Source: Streptomyces indicus
GTDB taxonomy: Bacteria; Actinomycetota; Actinomycetes; Streptomycetales; Streptomycetaceae
Assembly (NCBI RefSeq): GCF_900100315.1
Contig: NZ_FNFF01000005.1
Coordinates: forward strand, 372,001-436,000
Direction: 5' to 3'
DNA length: 64,000 nucleotides
Shown here: positions 52,018 through 61,546 of the stretch, one piece after another
Position numbering within the stretch: the stretch's first letter is position 1
How the letters are laid out: the number at the start of each line of letters is the position of its first letter
The notes under the pieces: model-generated
Database searches by the model: none
The model's input: the letters and a program-made list of their open reading frames with translations, nothing else
What the model was told of the DNA's origin: nothing
Program-made: the position numbers and the translations under genes

Positions 52018-52153
52018 CCGGACACCGTACTCATGTGCGCGCGAAGCGATGAGAGGCGCGACCTGTGATCTTCACCCCACCCTGCGGCTGCCGGACGCCC
52101 GTCGCTTACCGTTCCCCTGGGCGCACGAAGACCTGAGCAATGAGGAGCACGGC

Positions 52154-52681
52154 ATGGCAGAGCGGGCGTTGATCGCGGGAGTCGGCGGCAAGGACCCCGA
52201 GGTGCACCCGGAGGCGTTCGCCGCACCGACCTCGGTGGCGATGGGCGAGGTGACGCTGAAGGCGGGCGCGAGCATCTGGTACCACGCGGTGCTGCGCGCC
52301 GACTGCGGCCCGATCGTGCTCGGCGAGGACAGCAACATCCAGGACAACTGCACGGTGCACGTCGACCCCGGCTTCCCCGTCACCATCGGCGACCGGGTCT
52401 CGGTGGGGCACAACGCGACGGTGCACGGCTGCACCGTCGAGGACGACTGCCTCATCGGCATGGGCGCCACGGTGCTCAACGGCGCGGTGATCGGCGCCGG
52501 TTCGCTGGTCGCGGCGCAGGCACTGGTCCCGCAGGGCATGCAGGTGCCGCCCGGCTCCCTGGTCGCGGGCGTCCCCGCGAAGGTGCGCCGGCCGCTGACC
52601 GAGGAGGAGCGCGAGGGCATCAAGCTCAACGCGGCGATGTACACGGAGCTGGCGAAGGCGCACCGCGCGGCGCACGAGTAG
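52154..52681 (+). CDS. Gamma-carbonic-anhydrase-like hexapeptide protein
   Basis: A 175-residue left-handed beta-helix protein of the gamma-carbonic-anhydrase/YrdA group. ATG at 52154 follows TGAGGAG. The zinc His residues appear in CTVHVDPGFP and VGHNATVHGCTV (about residues 74-98), and hexapeptide turns GAVIGAGSLVAAQALV follow. The group includes active carbonic anhydrases and inactive homologues. It is likely a stand-alone gene. Confidence 0.87.
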   Translation: MAERALIAGVGGKDPEVHPEAFAAPTSVAMGEVTLKAGASIWYHAVLRADCGPIVLGEDSNIQDNCTVHVDPGFPVTIGDRVSVGHNATVHGCTVEDDCLIGMGATVLNGAVIGAGSLVAAQALVPQGMQVPPGSLVAGVPAKVRRPLTEEEREGIKLNAAMYTELAKAHRAAHE

Positions 52682-52693
52682 GTCCACGGGGCG

Positions 52694-53341
52694 CTAATCG
52701 GGAGCCGGGGCCGCCCCCGGGTCGGGGGCGGCCGGTCCCGGTGCCGGACCACGCCGCGCCCTGCGCCGCAGGAACCACACCGCGGTGACCGTGAGGAGCA
52801 CCGCACCCGCCAGGACGAGGGCGGAGAAGCGGGTGAGCCAGCGGCTCGCCGCCAGGCCCAGGTGGTGGACCACTCCGGTGGTCACGCCCGCCCAGAGCGC
52901 GGCTCCGAAGGTGTTGGCGGGGGCGAACTGCCACAGGGGCATGCGCAGGGTCCCGGCCACCGGTCCGGTGAAGATCCGCAGCAGCGCCACGAAGCGCCCG
53001 AACAGCACCGCCCACGGCCCCCATGCGCCGAACGACCGTTCCGCGGCGGCGAGTCGGGCCGGTCCCAGGCGCCGGGGAAAGCGCCGGCCGAGCCGTTCCA
53101 GGAGCGGGCGTCCCGCCCGCCTGCCGAGCGCGAGGCCGCAGAAGGCGCCGCAGGCGGCACCGAGGGCCGCGCTCGCGGCGAGGAGCCACGGGTCGATCTC
53201 CCCGTAGCGTGAGCCGAGGAGCGCGGCGGTGACGAGGATGAGGCCGCCCGGCAGCGGGACGCCGACGCTCTCGACGAGCAGCACCCCTGCGACCAGGAGG
53301 TAGACGGCGCTCGCGGGGACGGAGGCCAGCCATTCCTGCAA
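52694..53341 (-). CDS. DedA-family membrane protein (second)
   Basis: A 215-residue DedA protein with about five or six helices. ESVGVPLPGGLILVTAALLG (about residues 24-43), ALGRRAGRPLLERLGRRF (about 71-88) and the FGRFVALLRIFTGPVAGTLR segment (about 113-132) are DedA marks. Only moderately like the DedA protein at 44888. It is convergent with the carbonic-anhydrase-like gene and separated from the esterase gene by a stem-loop. Confidence 0.88.
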   Translation of the reverse strand: MQEWLASVPASAVYLLVAGVLLVESVGVPLPGGLILVTAALLGSRYGEIDPWLLAASAALGAACGAFCGLALGRRAGRPLLERLGRRFPRRLGPARLAAAERSFGAWGPWAVLFGRFVALLRIFTGPVAGTLRMPLWQFAPANTFGAALWAGVTTGVVHHLGLAASRWLTRFSALVLAGAVLLTVTAVWFLRRRARRGPAPGPAAPDPGAAPAPD

Positions 53342-53370
53342 GGCCGTTCCCTCCGGTCCACGTGCATCTG

Positions 53371-53428
53371 CCCGGCGGCACAGTCCCCCTGGATCCGGTC
53401 GGTGTCGGACCCTGTGTGCCGCCGGGCA
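53371..53428 (-). terminator. Terminator between esterase and DedA genes
   Basis: GCCCGGCGGCACA (53371-53383) pairs perfectly with TGTGCCGCCGGGC (53416-53428) around a 32-base loop. It follows the esterase stop on the minus strand and precedes the DedA start. Confidence 0.7.
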
Positions 53429-53438
53429 GCCTACTGGA

Positions 53439-55103
53439 TCACGCGGTGGCGGCCGCGTCCCAGAGGTCGCACTGGTGGTCTTCGCCGACCGTGGTGCTCA
53501 CGTCGAGCCCGCCGGCCGGGGCGGTGCGCAGGCTGAGGACCCGCCCTTCGGTGTGCGGCATGACCGGGCCGCCCTGGGCGCGCGGCGGGGATCCGTGGAC
53601 GAAGGAGCCCCAGTACTGCACCATCTGCCGTGCCAGGACCCGCTGTTGGTCGTCGAGCGGGGTGTCGATCCCGAAGTGCCGGAACAGGTACTGCACTTCG
53701 TTGACGTGGGTCGCCCCGAAGTCGAAGGTGGTGCCGAGTCTGCGCAGCGAGGCGAACGGCGGCGAGGTGCGGTCCGCGAACTCGTACGCGTACACCTTGC
53801 CTCGTGCGGCGAGCGTGCGGTCGAGCCGCAGCGCCGTGCACGCCATGAACTGGTCGCCGAGCACGGTGCCGTACGCGATGCTCGGTGACGGGTACGCAGC
53901 GAGCGGATAGCGGCGTACGACCTCGGGCCCGAGCTGCGGGCCGAAGAGCCGCTCGACGGCCTTGGGGTACTCGGCGGCGGTGAGCGGATTGCCGAGCGCG
54001 TCGTACTGGCCGAAGGCGAAAAGGCGGCCCTCGTCCTGGTTGGCGCCGTTCATGACGGGGATTCCGGCGGCCGCCCCGGCGGCGAAGGCCGCGGTGGGCT
54101 GCTGCGGCAGGAAGCCGCCGCCCGCGACGGCCGACCAGCTGAACCCGGCCTGTGCGGTCAGGATCTCCTGGGCCGACTTGCCGCGCAGACAGGCGGGCGC
54201 GGTGGCCGGGTCGGGGCAGCCCGCCTTCCTCGCGAAGGCCGCCCCCTCCTCGACGGCTTTCGTGCGGGTACGGGCCGCGCAGTCGTTGTACGCGCCGCTC
54301 TGGATGATCGCCGCCCGGTACAGGCCCTTGGCGGTGGGCGAGGCGAGCTGGTTGCACACCGAGCCGCCGCCCGCGGACTCCCCGGCGATCGTCACGCGGC
54401 GCGGATCGCCGCCGAAGCGGCCGGCGTTGGACTGCACCCAGCGCAGCGCGAGCTGCTGGTCCTGGAACCCGAAGTTGCCCGAGACCCCGTCACCCGCCTC
54501 CCGGTCGAGTCCTTCGGTGGCGAGGAAACCCAGCGCACCGAGGCGGTAGTTGACGGTCACGACGACGGTCCCGGTCTCGGCGGCGAACACGTCGGGCACG
54601 ACGTCCTCACCGGCGCCGCCCGTCAGACCGCCGCCGTGCAGCCACACCATCACCGGCAGCTGCTGCGCCCGCTTGGTGTCGGGCACGTACACGTTGAGGT
54701 CGAGGCAGTTCTCCGTCAGGCTCGGGCGCTCGTAGCCCGGGTCCCAACTGGCGCCCTGCACACAGCGGTTGCCGAACGAGGTCGCGTCCCGCACCCCGAG
54801 CCAGGGCCGCACCGGCTGCGGCTCCCGCCACCGCAGCCGGCCGACCGGCGGCTCGGCGTAGGTGATGCCGAGGAACTGCCGTCCCTGCCCGGTCCGTTCA
54901 CCCCGTACGAGACCGCCGGTCGTGTGCACCACGGTGTCGTGATCGACGCGCTCGGCGCGGGCCTGGGCGGGCGCGGCCGACAGCACGGGGCTGCCGGCCG
55001 CGAGCACCGCCGCCACGAAGAGGCCCACGCGCCGGCGTATCGCGGAGATCCCGCCCCTCCGTGTCGCGCTCTTCCCGGCACTCGATATCGCAGAGGCTCC
55101 CAT
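53439..55103 (-). CDS. Secreted type-B carboxylesterase
   Basis: A 554-residue secreted esterase/lipase. The signal peptide (about residues 1-55, with a Lys/Arg-rich start) ends near AQA. The type-B fold shows the oxyanion HGGGLTGG (about 162), the nucleophile GESAGGGS (about 237-244), an acidic residue in NQDEGRLF (about 370) and the catalytic His in THVNEVQYLF (about 460). It starts 2 bases after the GH3 stop and may be translated with it. It could remove acetyl or feruloyl-like groups from polysaccharide fragments. Confidence 0.9.
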   Translation of the reverse strand: MGASAISSAGKSATRRGGISAIRRRVGLFVAAVLAAGSPVLSAAPAQARAERVDHDTVVHTTGGLVRGERTGQGRQFLGITYAEPPVGRLRWREPQPVRPWLGVRDATSFGNRCVQGASWDPGYERPSLTENCLDLNVYVPDTKRAQQLPVMVWLHGGGLTGGAGEDVVPDVFAAETGTVVVTVNYRLGALGFLATEGLDREAGDGVSGNFGFQDQQLALRWVQSNAGRFGGDPRRVTIAGESAGGGSVCNQLASPTAKGLYRAAIIQSGAYNDCAARTRTKAVEEGAAFARKAGCPDPATAPACLRGKSAQEILTAQAGFSWSAVAGGGFLPQQPTAAFAAGAAAGIPVMNGANQDEGRLFAFGQYDALGNPLTAAEYPKAVERLFGPQLGPEVVRRYPLAAYPSPSIAYGTVLGDQFMACTALRLDRTLAARGKVYAYEFADRTSPPFASLRRLGTTFDFGATHVNEVQYLFRHFGIDTPLDDQQRVLARQMVQYWGSFVHGSPPRAQGGPVMPHTEGRVLSLRTAPAGGLDVSTTVGEDHQCDLWDAAATA

Positions 55104-55105
55104 GG

Positions 55106-57610
55106 TCACCGCCCCACCTTCACCACGGACCGCAGCCGCAGATCGCCGACTGATGCGCCGACCTGGACCGCGCGCCGTCCGGTGCCGAGCACCCAGCCGT
55201 GCCGCTTGGCATCCCAGGAGGACAGCGACCGCCGCGCCACATGGACGGTGACCCGGCGCCGCTCCCCGGCCCGCAGGGTCACCCTGCGGTAACCGGAGAG
55301 CGCCAACTCGGCCTGTTCCACGGACAGTTCGGGGGACGGACCGACGTACACCTGAGGGATGTCGACACCGGTGCGCCGGCCGGTGTTGTGCACGGTGAAG
55401 CTCACCGCGAGGCCCCCGCCGTCCGCGCGCACTTCGAGGTCGCTGTAGCGGAAGGAGGTGTACGAGAGTCCGTGCCCGAAGGGGAACAGGGGCCGCTTGT
55501 CCTCGGCCGCGTACCACCGGTAGCCGATGTGCACGCCCTCGGTGTACTCCTGGCGTCCGTTCACCCCCGGGTAGCGCACGGGGTCGCCGGCCGTCGGATG
55601 CGTGGCGTCGTCGACCGGGAAGGTCTGCGTGAGCCGGCCGCCGGGGTCGCAGTCGCCGAAGAGCACGGCGGCGGTGGCGGCGGCGCCCTCCTGGCCGGGG
55701 TAGTACATCTGAAGCACCGCGCCGGTCCGTGCGAGCCAGGGCATCGAGGTGGCCGAGGAGGTGTTGAGGACGACGGTCGTCCGGGGGTTGGCGGCCGTGA
55801 CCGCCTTGATCAGGGCTTCCTGGTGGCCGGGCAGGGCGAGGGTGGTGCGGTCCTGGCCCTCGGTGGCGTCCTCGTAGGCGAAGAGCACCACGCTGTGCGC
55901 GCCCTGTGCCGCCCGTACCGCCTCGGCGACGTCCTGCGCGCGGGTTGCGGCGGTCACTCTGCGCAGCCGGAAGAGCTGGCCCTTGTCGCCGCCCTTCGCG
56001 GTGATCGTGAGGCGCCGCGCGCCGCCCGCCACTTGGAGGGTCCTGCGGCGCACGTGGAGGCCGTCCGGGGCGGCGCTGACCAGGCCGCCGGAGAAGAACT
56101 CGCCGACTCCGGGCGCGAGCGGGAACAGCTCCTCGCCGTCCAGGCGCACCTTGGGCCGCTCGCCCGAGTAGTGGATCACGAAGGTCCACTCCCCCGCGTC
56201 CTCGGCGTCGAGCGTCCCGTCGTACTCCCAGGTCGCGCCGGGCGCGACGCCCTGGCCCTCGGCGTCGAACCCGGGACTGAGCGCGCCGGCCGGGATCGCC
56301 TTGCCGTACAGGTCCTCACCGAGCGCGTACGAGACCTGCGCGCCGCGTCCGGCCCGCGCGCGGATCGCGTCGAGCGGGGAGCCGGCGTGGTCGGGCACGA
56401 CGTGGGCGCTGCCGCCGCCGCTGACGAAGGGGTGCTTACCGGTGGGGCCGATGACGGCGATGCTGCGGGCCGCCGCGCCCTCCAGCGGGAGGGTGCCTCG
56501 GCGGTTGTGGAGCAGGGTGGCGCCGGCCCTGGCGATTTCCAGGGCGGTACGGGCGCCGGCCTCGGCGTCGCGCCCGGGACGGGGGCCGATCGAGCCGTCG
56601 AGCAGCCCGAAGCGGTCCATCACGGAGAGCAGCCGCCGCACGGAGCGGTCCACGGCCGACTCGGGCACGCTGCCGCCCTGGACGGCCTTCTTCAGGGCGG
56701 CGCCGAAGTAGATCCCGCCGGGCATCTCCATGTCGAGCCCGGCGGTGATCGCCTCGACGGTGCTGTGGGCGGCGAACCAGTCGGTCATCACCCAGCCGTC
56801 GAAGCCCCAGCGGTCGCGCAGGATGTCGGTGAGCAGGTCCTTGCTCTCGCAGGCGAAGGTGCCGTTGACCTTGTTGTACGCGCCCATGACGGAGCCCGCC
56901 CCGGCGGCGACGGCGGCCTCGAAGGCACGCAGCTCGGTCTCGTGCATGGTCTGCTCGTCCGCGTACACGTCGATCGTGTTGCGGTCCTTCTCCTGATTGT
57001 TCATCGCGAAGTGCTTCACCGTCGCGACGAGACCCTCGCCCTGGATGCCCCGGATCTCCTCGGCGACCATGTCCGCACTGAGCAGCGGGTCCTCGCCGAA
57101 GGTCTCGAAATTGCGGCCCGCGTACGGGGTGCGGACCAGGTTGCACATCGGCGACAGCAGCACGTCCTGGCCGAGCGCGCGGCCCTCGCGGCCGATGACC
57201 TCCCCGTAGGCGCGGGCCAGGGACGGGTCGAAGGTGGAGGCGAGCAGGACCGGGGCGGGCAGCGCGGTCGCGGGCTGCTTCACGCGCACGCCGGCCGGAC
57301 CGTCGGCCAGACGCAGCTCCGGGATGCCGAGCCGGGGCACGCCCGGGATGTACCCGGCCTGACCGAGGGCTCTGGGGTCCTCGGCGCCGTGCAGCAGGGA
57401 GATCTTCTCGTCGAGGGTGAGCCGGGCGATCAGCGCCTCGACGCGCGGGCCGGCCGCACGGTCGGGTCTGCGCGCGGCGGAGGCGGCGTGGGCGGGCGCC
57501 GCGACACCGGCGGTTGCGGCGGTGGCCACGGCGACGGCGGTGCCGAGCAGGCGGAGGGCGGAGCGGCGGGAGACGGTCGGGGCACTCGGGGTCGGGGCGC
57601 TCGGGGGCAT
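55106..57610 (-). CDS. Tat-secreted GH3 glycosidase with PA14 domain
   Basis: An 834-residue family GH3 glycoside hydrolase. A twin-Arg leader (SRRSALRLLG, about residues 13-22) is followed by the TIM barrel with the nucleophile Asp in GWVMTDWF (about 262-269) and the KHFAMNNQE motif (about 190). The alpha/beta sandwich is interrupted by a PA14-type insert (about 415-545), and a fibronectin-III-like C-terminus closes the protein. ATG at 57610 follows GAAGGAG. The inserted PA14 domain is typical of beta-glucosidases and xylosidases acting on larger chains. It leads the esterase gene and has a CACGTG array upstream. Confidence 0.92.
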   Translation of the reverse strand: MPPSAPTPSAPTVSRRSALRLLGTAVAVATAATAGVAAPAHAASAARRPDRAAGPRVEALIARLTLDEKISLLHGAEDPRALGQAGYIPGVPRLGIPELRLADGPAGVRVKQPATALPAPVLLASTFDPSLARAYGEVIGREGRALGQDVLLSPMCNLVRTPYAGRNFETFGEDPLLSADMVAEEIRGIQGEGLVATVKHFAMNNQEKDRNTIDVYADEQTMHETELRAFEAAVAAGAGSVMGAYNKVNGTFACESKDLLTDILRDRWGFDGWVMTDWFAAHSTVEAITAGLDMEMPGGIYFGAALKKAVQGGSVPESAVDRSVRRLLSVMDRFGLLDGSIGPRPGRDAEAGARTALEIARAGATLLHNRRGTLPLEGAAARSIAVIGPTGKHPFVSGGGSAHVVPDHAGSPLDAIRARAGRGAQVSYALGEDLYGKAIPAGALSPGFDAEGQGVAPGATWEYDGTLDAEDAGEWTFVIHYSGERPKVRLDGEELFPLAPGVGEFFSGGLVSAAPDGLHVRRRTLQVAGGARRLTITAKGGDKGQLFRLRRVTAATRAQDVAEAVRAAQGAHSVVLFAYEDATEGQDRTTLALPGHQEALIKAVTAANPRTTVVLNTSSATSMPWLARTGAVLQMYYPGQEGAAATAAVLFGDCDPGGRLTQTFPVDDATHPTAGDPVRYPGVNGRQEYTEGVHIGYRWYAAEDKRPLFPFGHGLSYTSFRYSDLEVRADGGGLAVSFTVHNTGRRTGVDIPQVYVGPSPELSVEQAELALSGYRRVTLRAGERRRVTVHVARRSLSSWDAKRHGWVLGTGRRAVQVGASVGDLRLRSVVKVGR

Positions 57611-57648
57611 GGGCCGTGACTCCTTCTGTACGCGTGGCGGTGCAGGAA

Positions 57649-57698
57649 CACGTGAAGGCGGTGCACGTACACGTGAAGAGGCAGTGCATGTACACGTG
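57649..57698. promoter_or_regulatory. Three CACGTG sites before the GH3-esterase operon
   Basis: CACGTG occurs at 57649-57654, 57670-57675 and 57693-57698, 21 and 23 bases apart, about two helical turns each. The last two are preceded by GTGCACGTA and GTGCATGTA, so the repeat unit is about 22 bases. They lie 39-88 bases upstream of the start of the GH3 gene. The surrounding 332-bp gap (57611-57942) shows no gene. Confidence 0.55.
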
Positions 57699-57856
57699 CC
57701 AACTGGCGATCGGCGTTCGTGCTTTGAAAGCAATAGACGCACTATGCGACAAGGGAGAGTTGACGGGCTGTCAGACACCACGGGTTACGCCGGGGAACTT
57801 ATGACCGTCACTGACTCGTGTCAATGACATGAACACGGAAGCGTACGGAAACGGAG

Positions 57857-57893
57857 GACGCGCCCGCTGCGGGGTGGTTGCAGCGGGCGCGTC
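57857..57893 (-). terminator. Terminator after the thioesterase gene
   Basis: GACGCGCCCGCTGC (57857-57870) pairs perfectly with 57880-57893 around a 9-base loop. It lies 50 bases beyond the thioesterase stop on the minus strand. Confidence 0.85.
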
Positions 57894-57942
57894 GGCGCGG
57901 AGGAGCGGTCCGAACGGCTCTTGCGTTCAGACCTTGAAGAAA

Positions 57943-58395
57943 TCAGCTGTTGGGACGCAGCGTCCAGACGACGGTCATCTCGCCCGTGACGGCACCGTCC
58001 TCGCGGCGGATCTCGATGGCGACCGGGAACTCGGGGCGCTCCCCCTTGTCCAGCTCCGCGACCACATCGGCGACCGGGCGGCCGAGCGTGGCGGTGGCCG
58101 TGACCGGGCCCATGGCGAGCTTCTTGTACGCGATGTCGGCGCGCACCGCGAGCGGCACCGCGCGCGAGAGCTGGTCGCCGAAGGCGGCGAGCACGATCGC
58201 CCCGCTCGCGGACTCCCCCAGCGTGAACATGGCGCCGGCGTGCGGGCCGCCGACGTGGTTGTGGAAGTCGCCCTGGTCGGGCAGCGTCACCACGGCCCGC
58301 TCGGGGGTGGTCTCGCCGAACTCGAGGTTCAGCGTGCGGGCCATCGGAACGGTCGCGGCGAGCATCTCGCCGATCGACATCTGGTCTGCGCTCAT
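57943..58395 (-). CDS. DUF4442/PaaI-like hotdog thioesterase
   Basis: A 150-residue hotdog-fold protein. The central segment DFHNHVGGPHAGAMFTLGES (about residues 43-62) carries the Asn/His and the glycine-rich turn used in acyl-CoA hydrolysis. The family includes PaaI-like and DUF4442 thioesterases. It stands alone, with a good terminator after it. The substrate is not known. Confidence 0.82.
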   Translation of the reverse strand: MSADQMSIGEMLAATVPMARTLNLEFGETTPERAVVTLPDQGDFHNHVGGPHAGAMFTLGESASGAIVLAAFGDQLSRAVPLAVRADIAYKKLAMGPVTATATLGRPVADVVAELDKGERPEFPVAIEIRREDGAVTGEMTVVWTLRPNS

Positions 58396-58538
58396 GGCCT
58401 GGATGTTACCGACCGGTAAGCCTGCTTGACCATACCCTTCCCCGGCGAGGCCGAGGTCGCGGTGTGCTGTGTGCCGAGCTCGTCACAATCGGGGGCGGGC
58501 GTGGCCCCTCCCCGGCCTCCCCTCTATCGTTAGGCGCC

Positions 58539-59618
58539 ATGTGGCCAGGACAGCAGCCGCCCGGGGGCGAGCAGAACCCGCAGGACGCCAACCAGAATCC
58601 GTACCAGCAGCCGGGGTACCAGCAGCCGAACCCCTATCAGCAGCCGGGGTACCAGCAGCCGAACCCTTACCAGCAGCAGGGCGGTTACCCGCAGACCGGT
58701 GAGCAGCAGGGCTACCAGCAGCCCGGCTCCGGCCAGTGGAACGCGCCGAGCCTGGCGGGCCAGCCGCAGGCACCGCAGGGGGGCGGCAGCGGCGGTGGCG
58801 GCGGCGACCGTACGAAGCTGGTCGCGATCATCGCGGCGTCGGCCGTGGTGGTCGCCGCGGGTGTCACGGGCTACCTGGTGCTCGGCAAGGACGACGGCAA
58901 GAAGTCCGACACCGCGAAGGGCGGCGGCGACAAGACCTCGTCGGCCCCGAAGAGCCCCTCGGCCTCCGCCTCCGAGGAGGAGAACCCGCGCGGCACCGGC
59001 TCCAACATCGACCCGGTCATCCCCGGCTGGAAGGTCGTGGTCAACCCCAAGCGCGGGGTGGCCTTCGACGTGCCGGCGGATTGGGAGGTCGACTCCCCGT
59101 CGATGATGGTCGGCTTCGAGGACGACAAGTCCGAGGACGGCAAGCCGCTGATCATCATGTCCGCGCCCGCGTACTTCAAGAAGAACTGGTGCGAGTCCGA
59201 CGAGGACAAGGACGGCAGCACGGAGAACACGCCGCTCGCGACGGTCGGCACCAAGGGTGCCAACGGCGCGAAGGACACCAACGAAGTCGCCGTCAACCAG
59301 GTCGCGTGGTGGGTCTTCGGCGGATACACCCAGCCGGACAAGAAGAGCGTGAAGGCCGACAAGAAGTCCAAGGAGTTCACGACGAAGTCGGGCATCAAGG
59401 GCAGCTACGCGTGGGCCCGTTCGGAGAACACCCCTGAGAAGGGCAAGTGCGCCACGGACGGCAAGGCGATCACCTTCGGCTTCAAGAACTCCGCGAACGA
59501 CTTCGTGGCGTGGAACCTGCACGGCCCGACCGGCGTCGACGACGAGCTGTCGGACGAGACCATCATGAAGATCATGAGCACGGTCCGGCTCTCGGGTGAC
59601 CCGACCGAGACGGGCTGA
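58539..59618 (+). CDS. Pro/Gln-rich membrane-anchored protein
   Basis: A 359-residue protein. The N-terminal third is a Gln/Pro/Tyr-rich repeat region (units like QQPGYQQPNPY, about residues 25-60), then a Gly/Ser stretch. One transmembrane helix (about 92-112) and an extracellular Ser/Ala/Glu linker precede an exported domain (about 160-355) with several Trp and Lys. The ATG at 58539 has no clear ribosome site and a TATCGT-like box lies about 10 bases before it, so a short leader or leaderless mRNA is possible. Similar proteins are common in Streptomyces without known role. Confidence 0.75.
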   Translation: MWPGQQPPGGEQNPQDANQNPYQQPGYQQPNPYQQPGYQQPNPYQQQGGYPQTGEQQGYQQPGSGQWNAPSLAGQPQAPQGGGSGGGGGDRTKLVAIIAASAVVVAAGVTGYLVLGKDDGKKSDTAKGGGDKTSSAPKSPSASASEEENPRGTGSNIDPVIPGWKVVVNPKRGVAFDVPADWEVDSPSMMVGFEDDKSEDGKPLIIMSAPAYFKKNWCESDEDKDGSTENTPLATVGTKGANGAKDTNEVAVNQVAWWVFGGYTQPDKKSVKADKKSKEFTTKSGIKGSYAWARSENTPEKGKCATDGKAITFGFKNSANDFVAWNLHGPTGVDDELSDETIMKIMSTVRLSGDPTETG

Positions 59619-59632
59619 CCGGGCCGGTCGAG

Positions 59633-59682
59633 CCCAAGTGGGCCGCCGCACCCAAGTGGGCCGCCGCGCCCGAGCGGCGGCC
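59633..59682. terminator. Two direct repeats ending in a stem-loop
   Basis: CCCAAGTGGGCCGCCGC is repeated at 59633 and 59651. GGCCGCCGC (59659-59667) pairs with 59674-59682 around a 6-base loop. It lies between convergent genes and can serve both. Confidence 0.6.
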
Positions 59683-59726
59683 TCGCTCGACGAGTACGGC
59701 GCCGCGCGCCGGCGCCCGGGGATTCC

Positions 59727-60566
59727 TCAGCCGATGCCGAACGCCCCGCCGGGCGGCTCGGGTGAGGCCACCGCGTCGGACTCCTCGACCGGGCGTGCCC
59801 CATCGATGAAGCGGGTCAGCGCGAGTCCCTGCACGACCCGGGCGGGGAAGGCGTCGGCGGCCGTGCGGCGGGCCAGTTCTGCGGTGTCCGGCTCGTGGTG
59901 CGCGGCGACGAGGACCGCGTTGCCGAAGCGGCGGCCGCGCAGCACGCCGGGTTCGGCGACCAGCGCGAGGTGGCCGAACACCGCCTGGAACGTGGCCAGT
60001 TGGGAGCGCAGGAAAGTGAAGGGCGCGCCGTCCGCGAGGTTCGCGAGGTAGACACCGCCGGGGCGCAGGACCCGCTCGGCCTCGCGGGCGTAGCCGAGGG
60101 TGGTGAGGTGCGCGGGGACGCGCGAGCCGCCGAAGACGTCCGCGACGAGCAGGTCGGCGCTCGCGTCCGGCGCCGACTCCAACCAGGTGCGGGCATCGGC
60201 GCCGTAGGTCCGGATGCCGGCGTCCTCGGCCACCGGCAGGTGCTCGGTGACCAGGGCGAGCAGCGCCTTGTCGGCGTCGACGACCTGCTGCCGTGAGCCG
60301 GGGCGGGTGGCCGCGAGGTAGCGGGGCAGGGTGAGCGCCCCGCCGCCGAGGTGCACCGCGTCGACCGGGCCCGGCTCCACCGCGTCGAGGACGTGGGCGA
60401 GGCGGCGGGCGTACTCGAACTCGAGATGGGTCGGGTCGTCGAGGTCGACGTACGACTGCGGTGCGCCGTCCACGGTCAGGAGCCAGGCCCGCGGCCGGTC
60501 CACATCGGGCATCAGCTTCGCGACACCGTGGTCCACGGTGCGCATCACGGGTATCGGCTCGTCCAC
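59727..60566 (-). CDS. Spermidine-synthase-like methyltransferase-fold protein
   Basis: A 279-residue protein with the spermidine synthase fold: an N-terminal strand domain and a Rossmann core, with VDAVHLGGGALTLPRYLA (about residues 70-87) and VVDADKAL (about 95-102) for the nucleotide-like ligand, and LLVADVFGG (about 138-146). Polyamine-binding Asp/Tyr residues are not obvious, so the substrate may differ. GTG at 60566 is chosen; an ATG at 60614 would add an unconserved start. It stands alone. Confidence 0.8.
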   Translation of the reverse strand: MDEPIPVMRTVDHGVAKLMPDVDRPRAWLLTVDGAPQSYVDLDDPTHLEFEYARRLAHVLDAVEPGPVDAVHLGGGALTLPRYLAATRPGSRQQVVDADKALLALVTEHLPVAEDAGIRTYGADARTWLESAPDASADLLVADVFGGSRVPAHLTTLGYAREAERVLRPGGVYLANLADGAPFTFLRSQLATFQAVFGHLALVAEPGVLRGRRFGNAVLVAAHHEPDTAELARRTAADAFPARVVQGLALTRFIDGARPVEESDAVASPEPPGGAFGIG

Positions 60567-60700
60567 CGCTCCATTGTGCCGGGCCGGTCGCACGCGCGGA
60601 CCTGACCGGCTCATTCCTCATGACCGGCCCGCGGCTCCCGTGCGCGGGGCCGGTGCGCGGGCACCCCGGCGCGGCACGGCACGAAGACCCGGCCCGGCCC

Positions 60701-61546
60701 TCAGTCCTGCCAGAGCCGCCTGACCTCCGCCACGTGCGCCGCCGCCTGCGCGAGGCCCGAGCGGGCCGCGGGTGCGCGGCGGGCCGGGTCCAGGACGTTG
60801 CGGCCGAAGGTGCGGCGGGCCTCGCGGCTCGGGGTGATGAGGACGCACTTCGAGCCGGCGGCGGTGAGCCGGGCGGCCTGGGCGCGCGGGGTCGGCAGCG
60901 GTCCGCCGCCGAGGGCGATCGGCGCGACGATGAGGACCTTGGCGTATCCGGCGGCGAGTGCGGCGTTGGCGGAGGAGTGCACCCCGCCGTCGATGTAGCG
61001 CCGGCCGTCGATCGTGATCGGGGGCCACACACCGGGCACGGCGCAGCTGGCCGAGACGGCGTCGACGAGGCCGACCCCGCTGTCGCGGTCGAACGCGGCG
61101 AGCTCACCGGTGGCGGCGTCCACCGCCGTGACCACGAGCCGCGGCCCCTCGGGCCAGTCGTGCGAGAGCAGCCGCTGCGCGATCACCTCGCGCCGGTCCT
61201 CCTCCCCCACCGTCCGTACGGCGCTCGCCATCCTCCCCATCCGGACGCCGTACGCCTTCGCGTCGCGCGAGCGCAGCACACCCCAGGCGTACCGGGCGAA
61301 CATGGCGGGGCCCATCGTCGCGGGGATCTCGCCCTTCGCACTGGCGAGTTGGCGCCGGTAGAGCTCTTCGAGGGTGAGCACGCCCGAGGTCAGCTGGGCG
61401 CCGACCACCGAGCCCGCCGACGTACCGACGACGAGGTCCGCGCCGGTCACGTCCACGCCGGCGCGGGCCAGACCGTGCAGCAGGCCGATCTCCCAGCCGA
61501 TCCCGGTGAGTCCGCCGCCGCCGAGTACGAGTGCCGTGTCGCCCAT
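60701..61546 (-). CDS. Patatin-like phospholipase
   Basis: A 281-residue patatin-fold hydrolase with the oxyanion loop LGGGGLTGIGWEIG (about residues 7-20), the nucleophile GTSAGS (about 41-46) and the catalytic Asp in YIDGGVHS (about 187-194). Such enzymes cleave acyl chains from phospholipids or related esters. There is no signal peptide. It is 123 bases downstream of the DUF1097 gene and may belong to the same transcription unit. Confidence 0.9.
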   Translation of the reverse strand: MGDTALVLGGGGLTGIGWEIGLLHGLARAGVDVTGADLVVGTSAGSVVGAQLTSGVLTLEELYRRQLASAKGEIPATMGPAMFARYAWGVLRSRDAKAYGVRMGRMASAVRTVGEEDRREVIAQRLLSHDWPEGPRLVVTAVDAATGELAAFDRDSGVGLVDAVSASCAVPGVWPPITIDGRRYIDGGVHSSANAALAAGYAKVLIVAPIALGGGPLPTPRAQAARLTAAGSKCVLITPSREARRTFGRNVLDPARRAPAARSGLAQAAAHVAEVRRLWQD

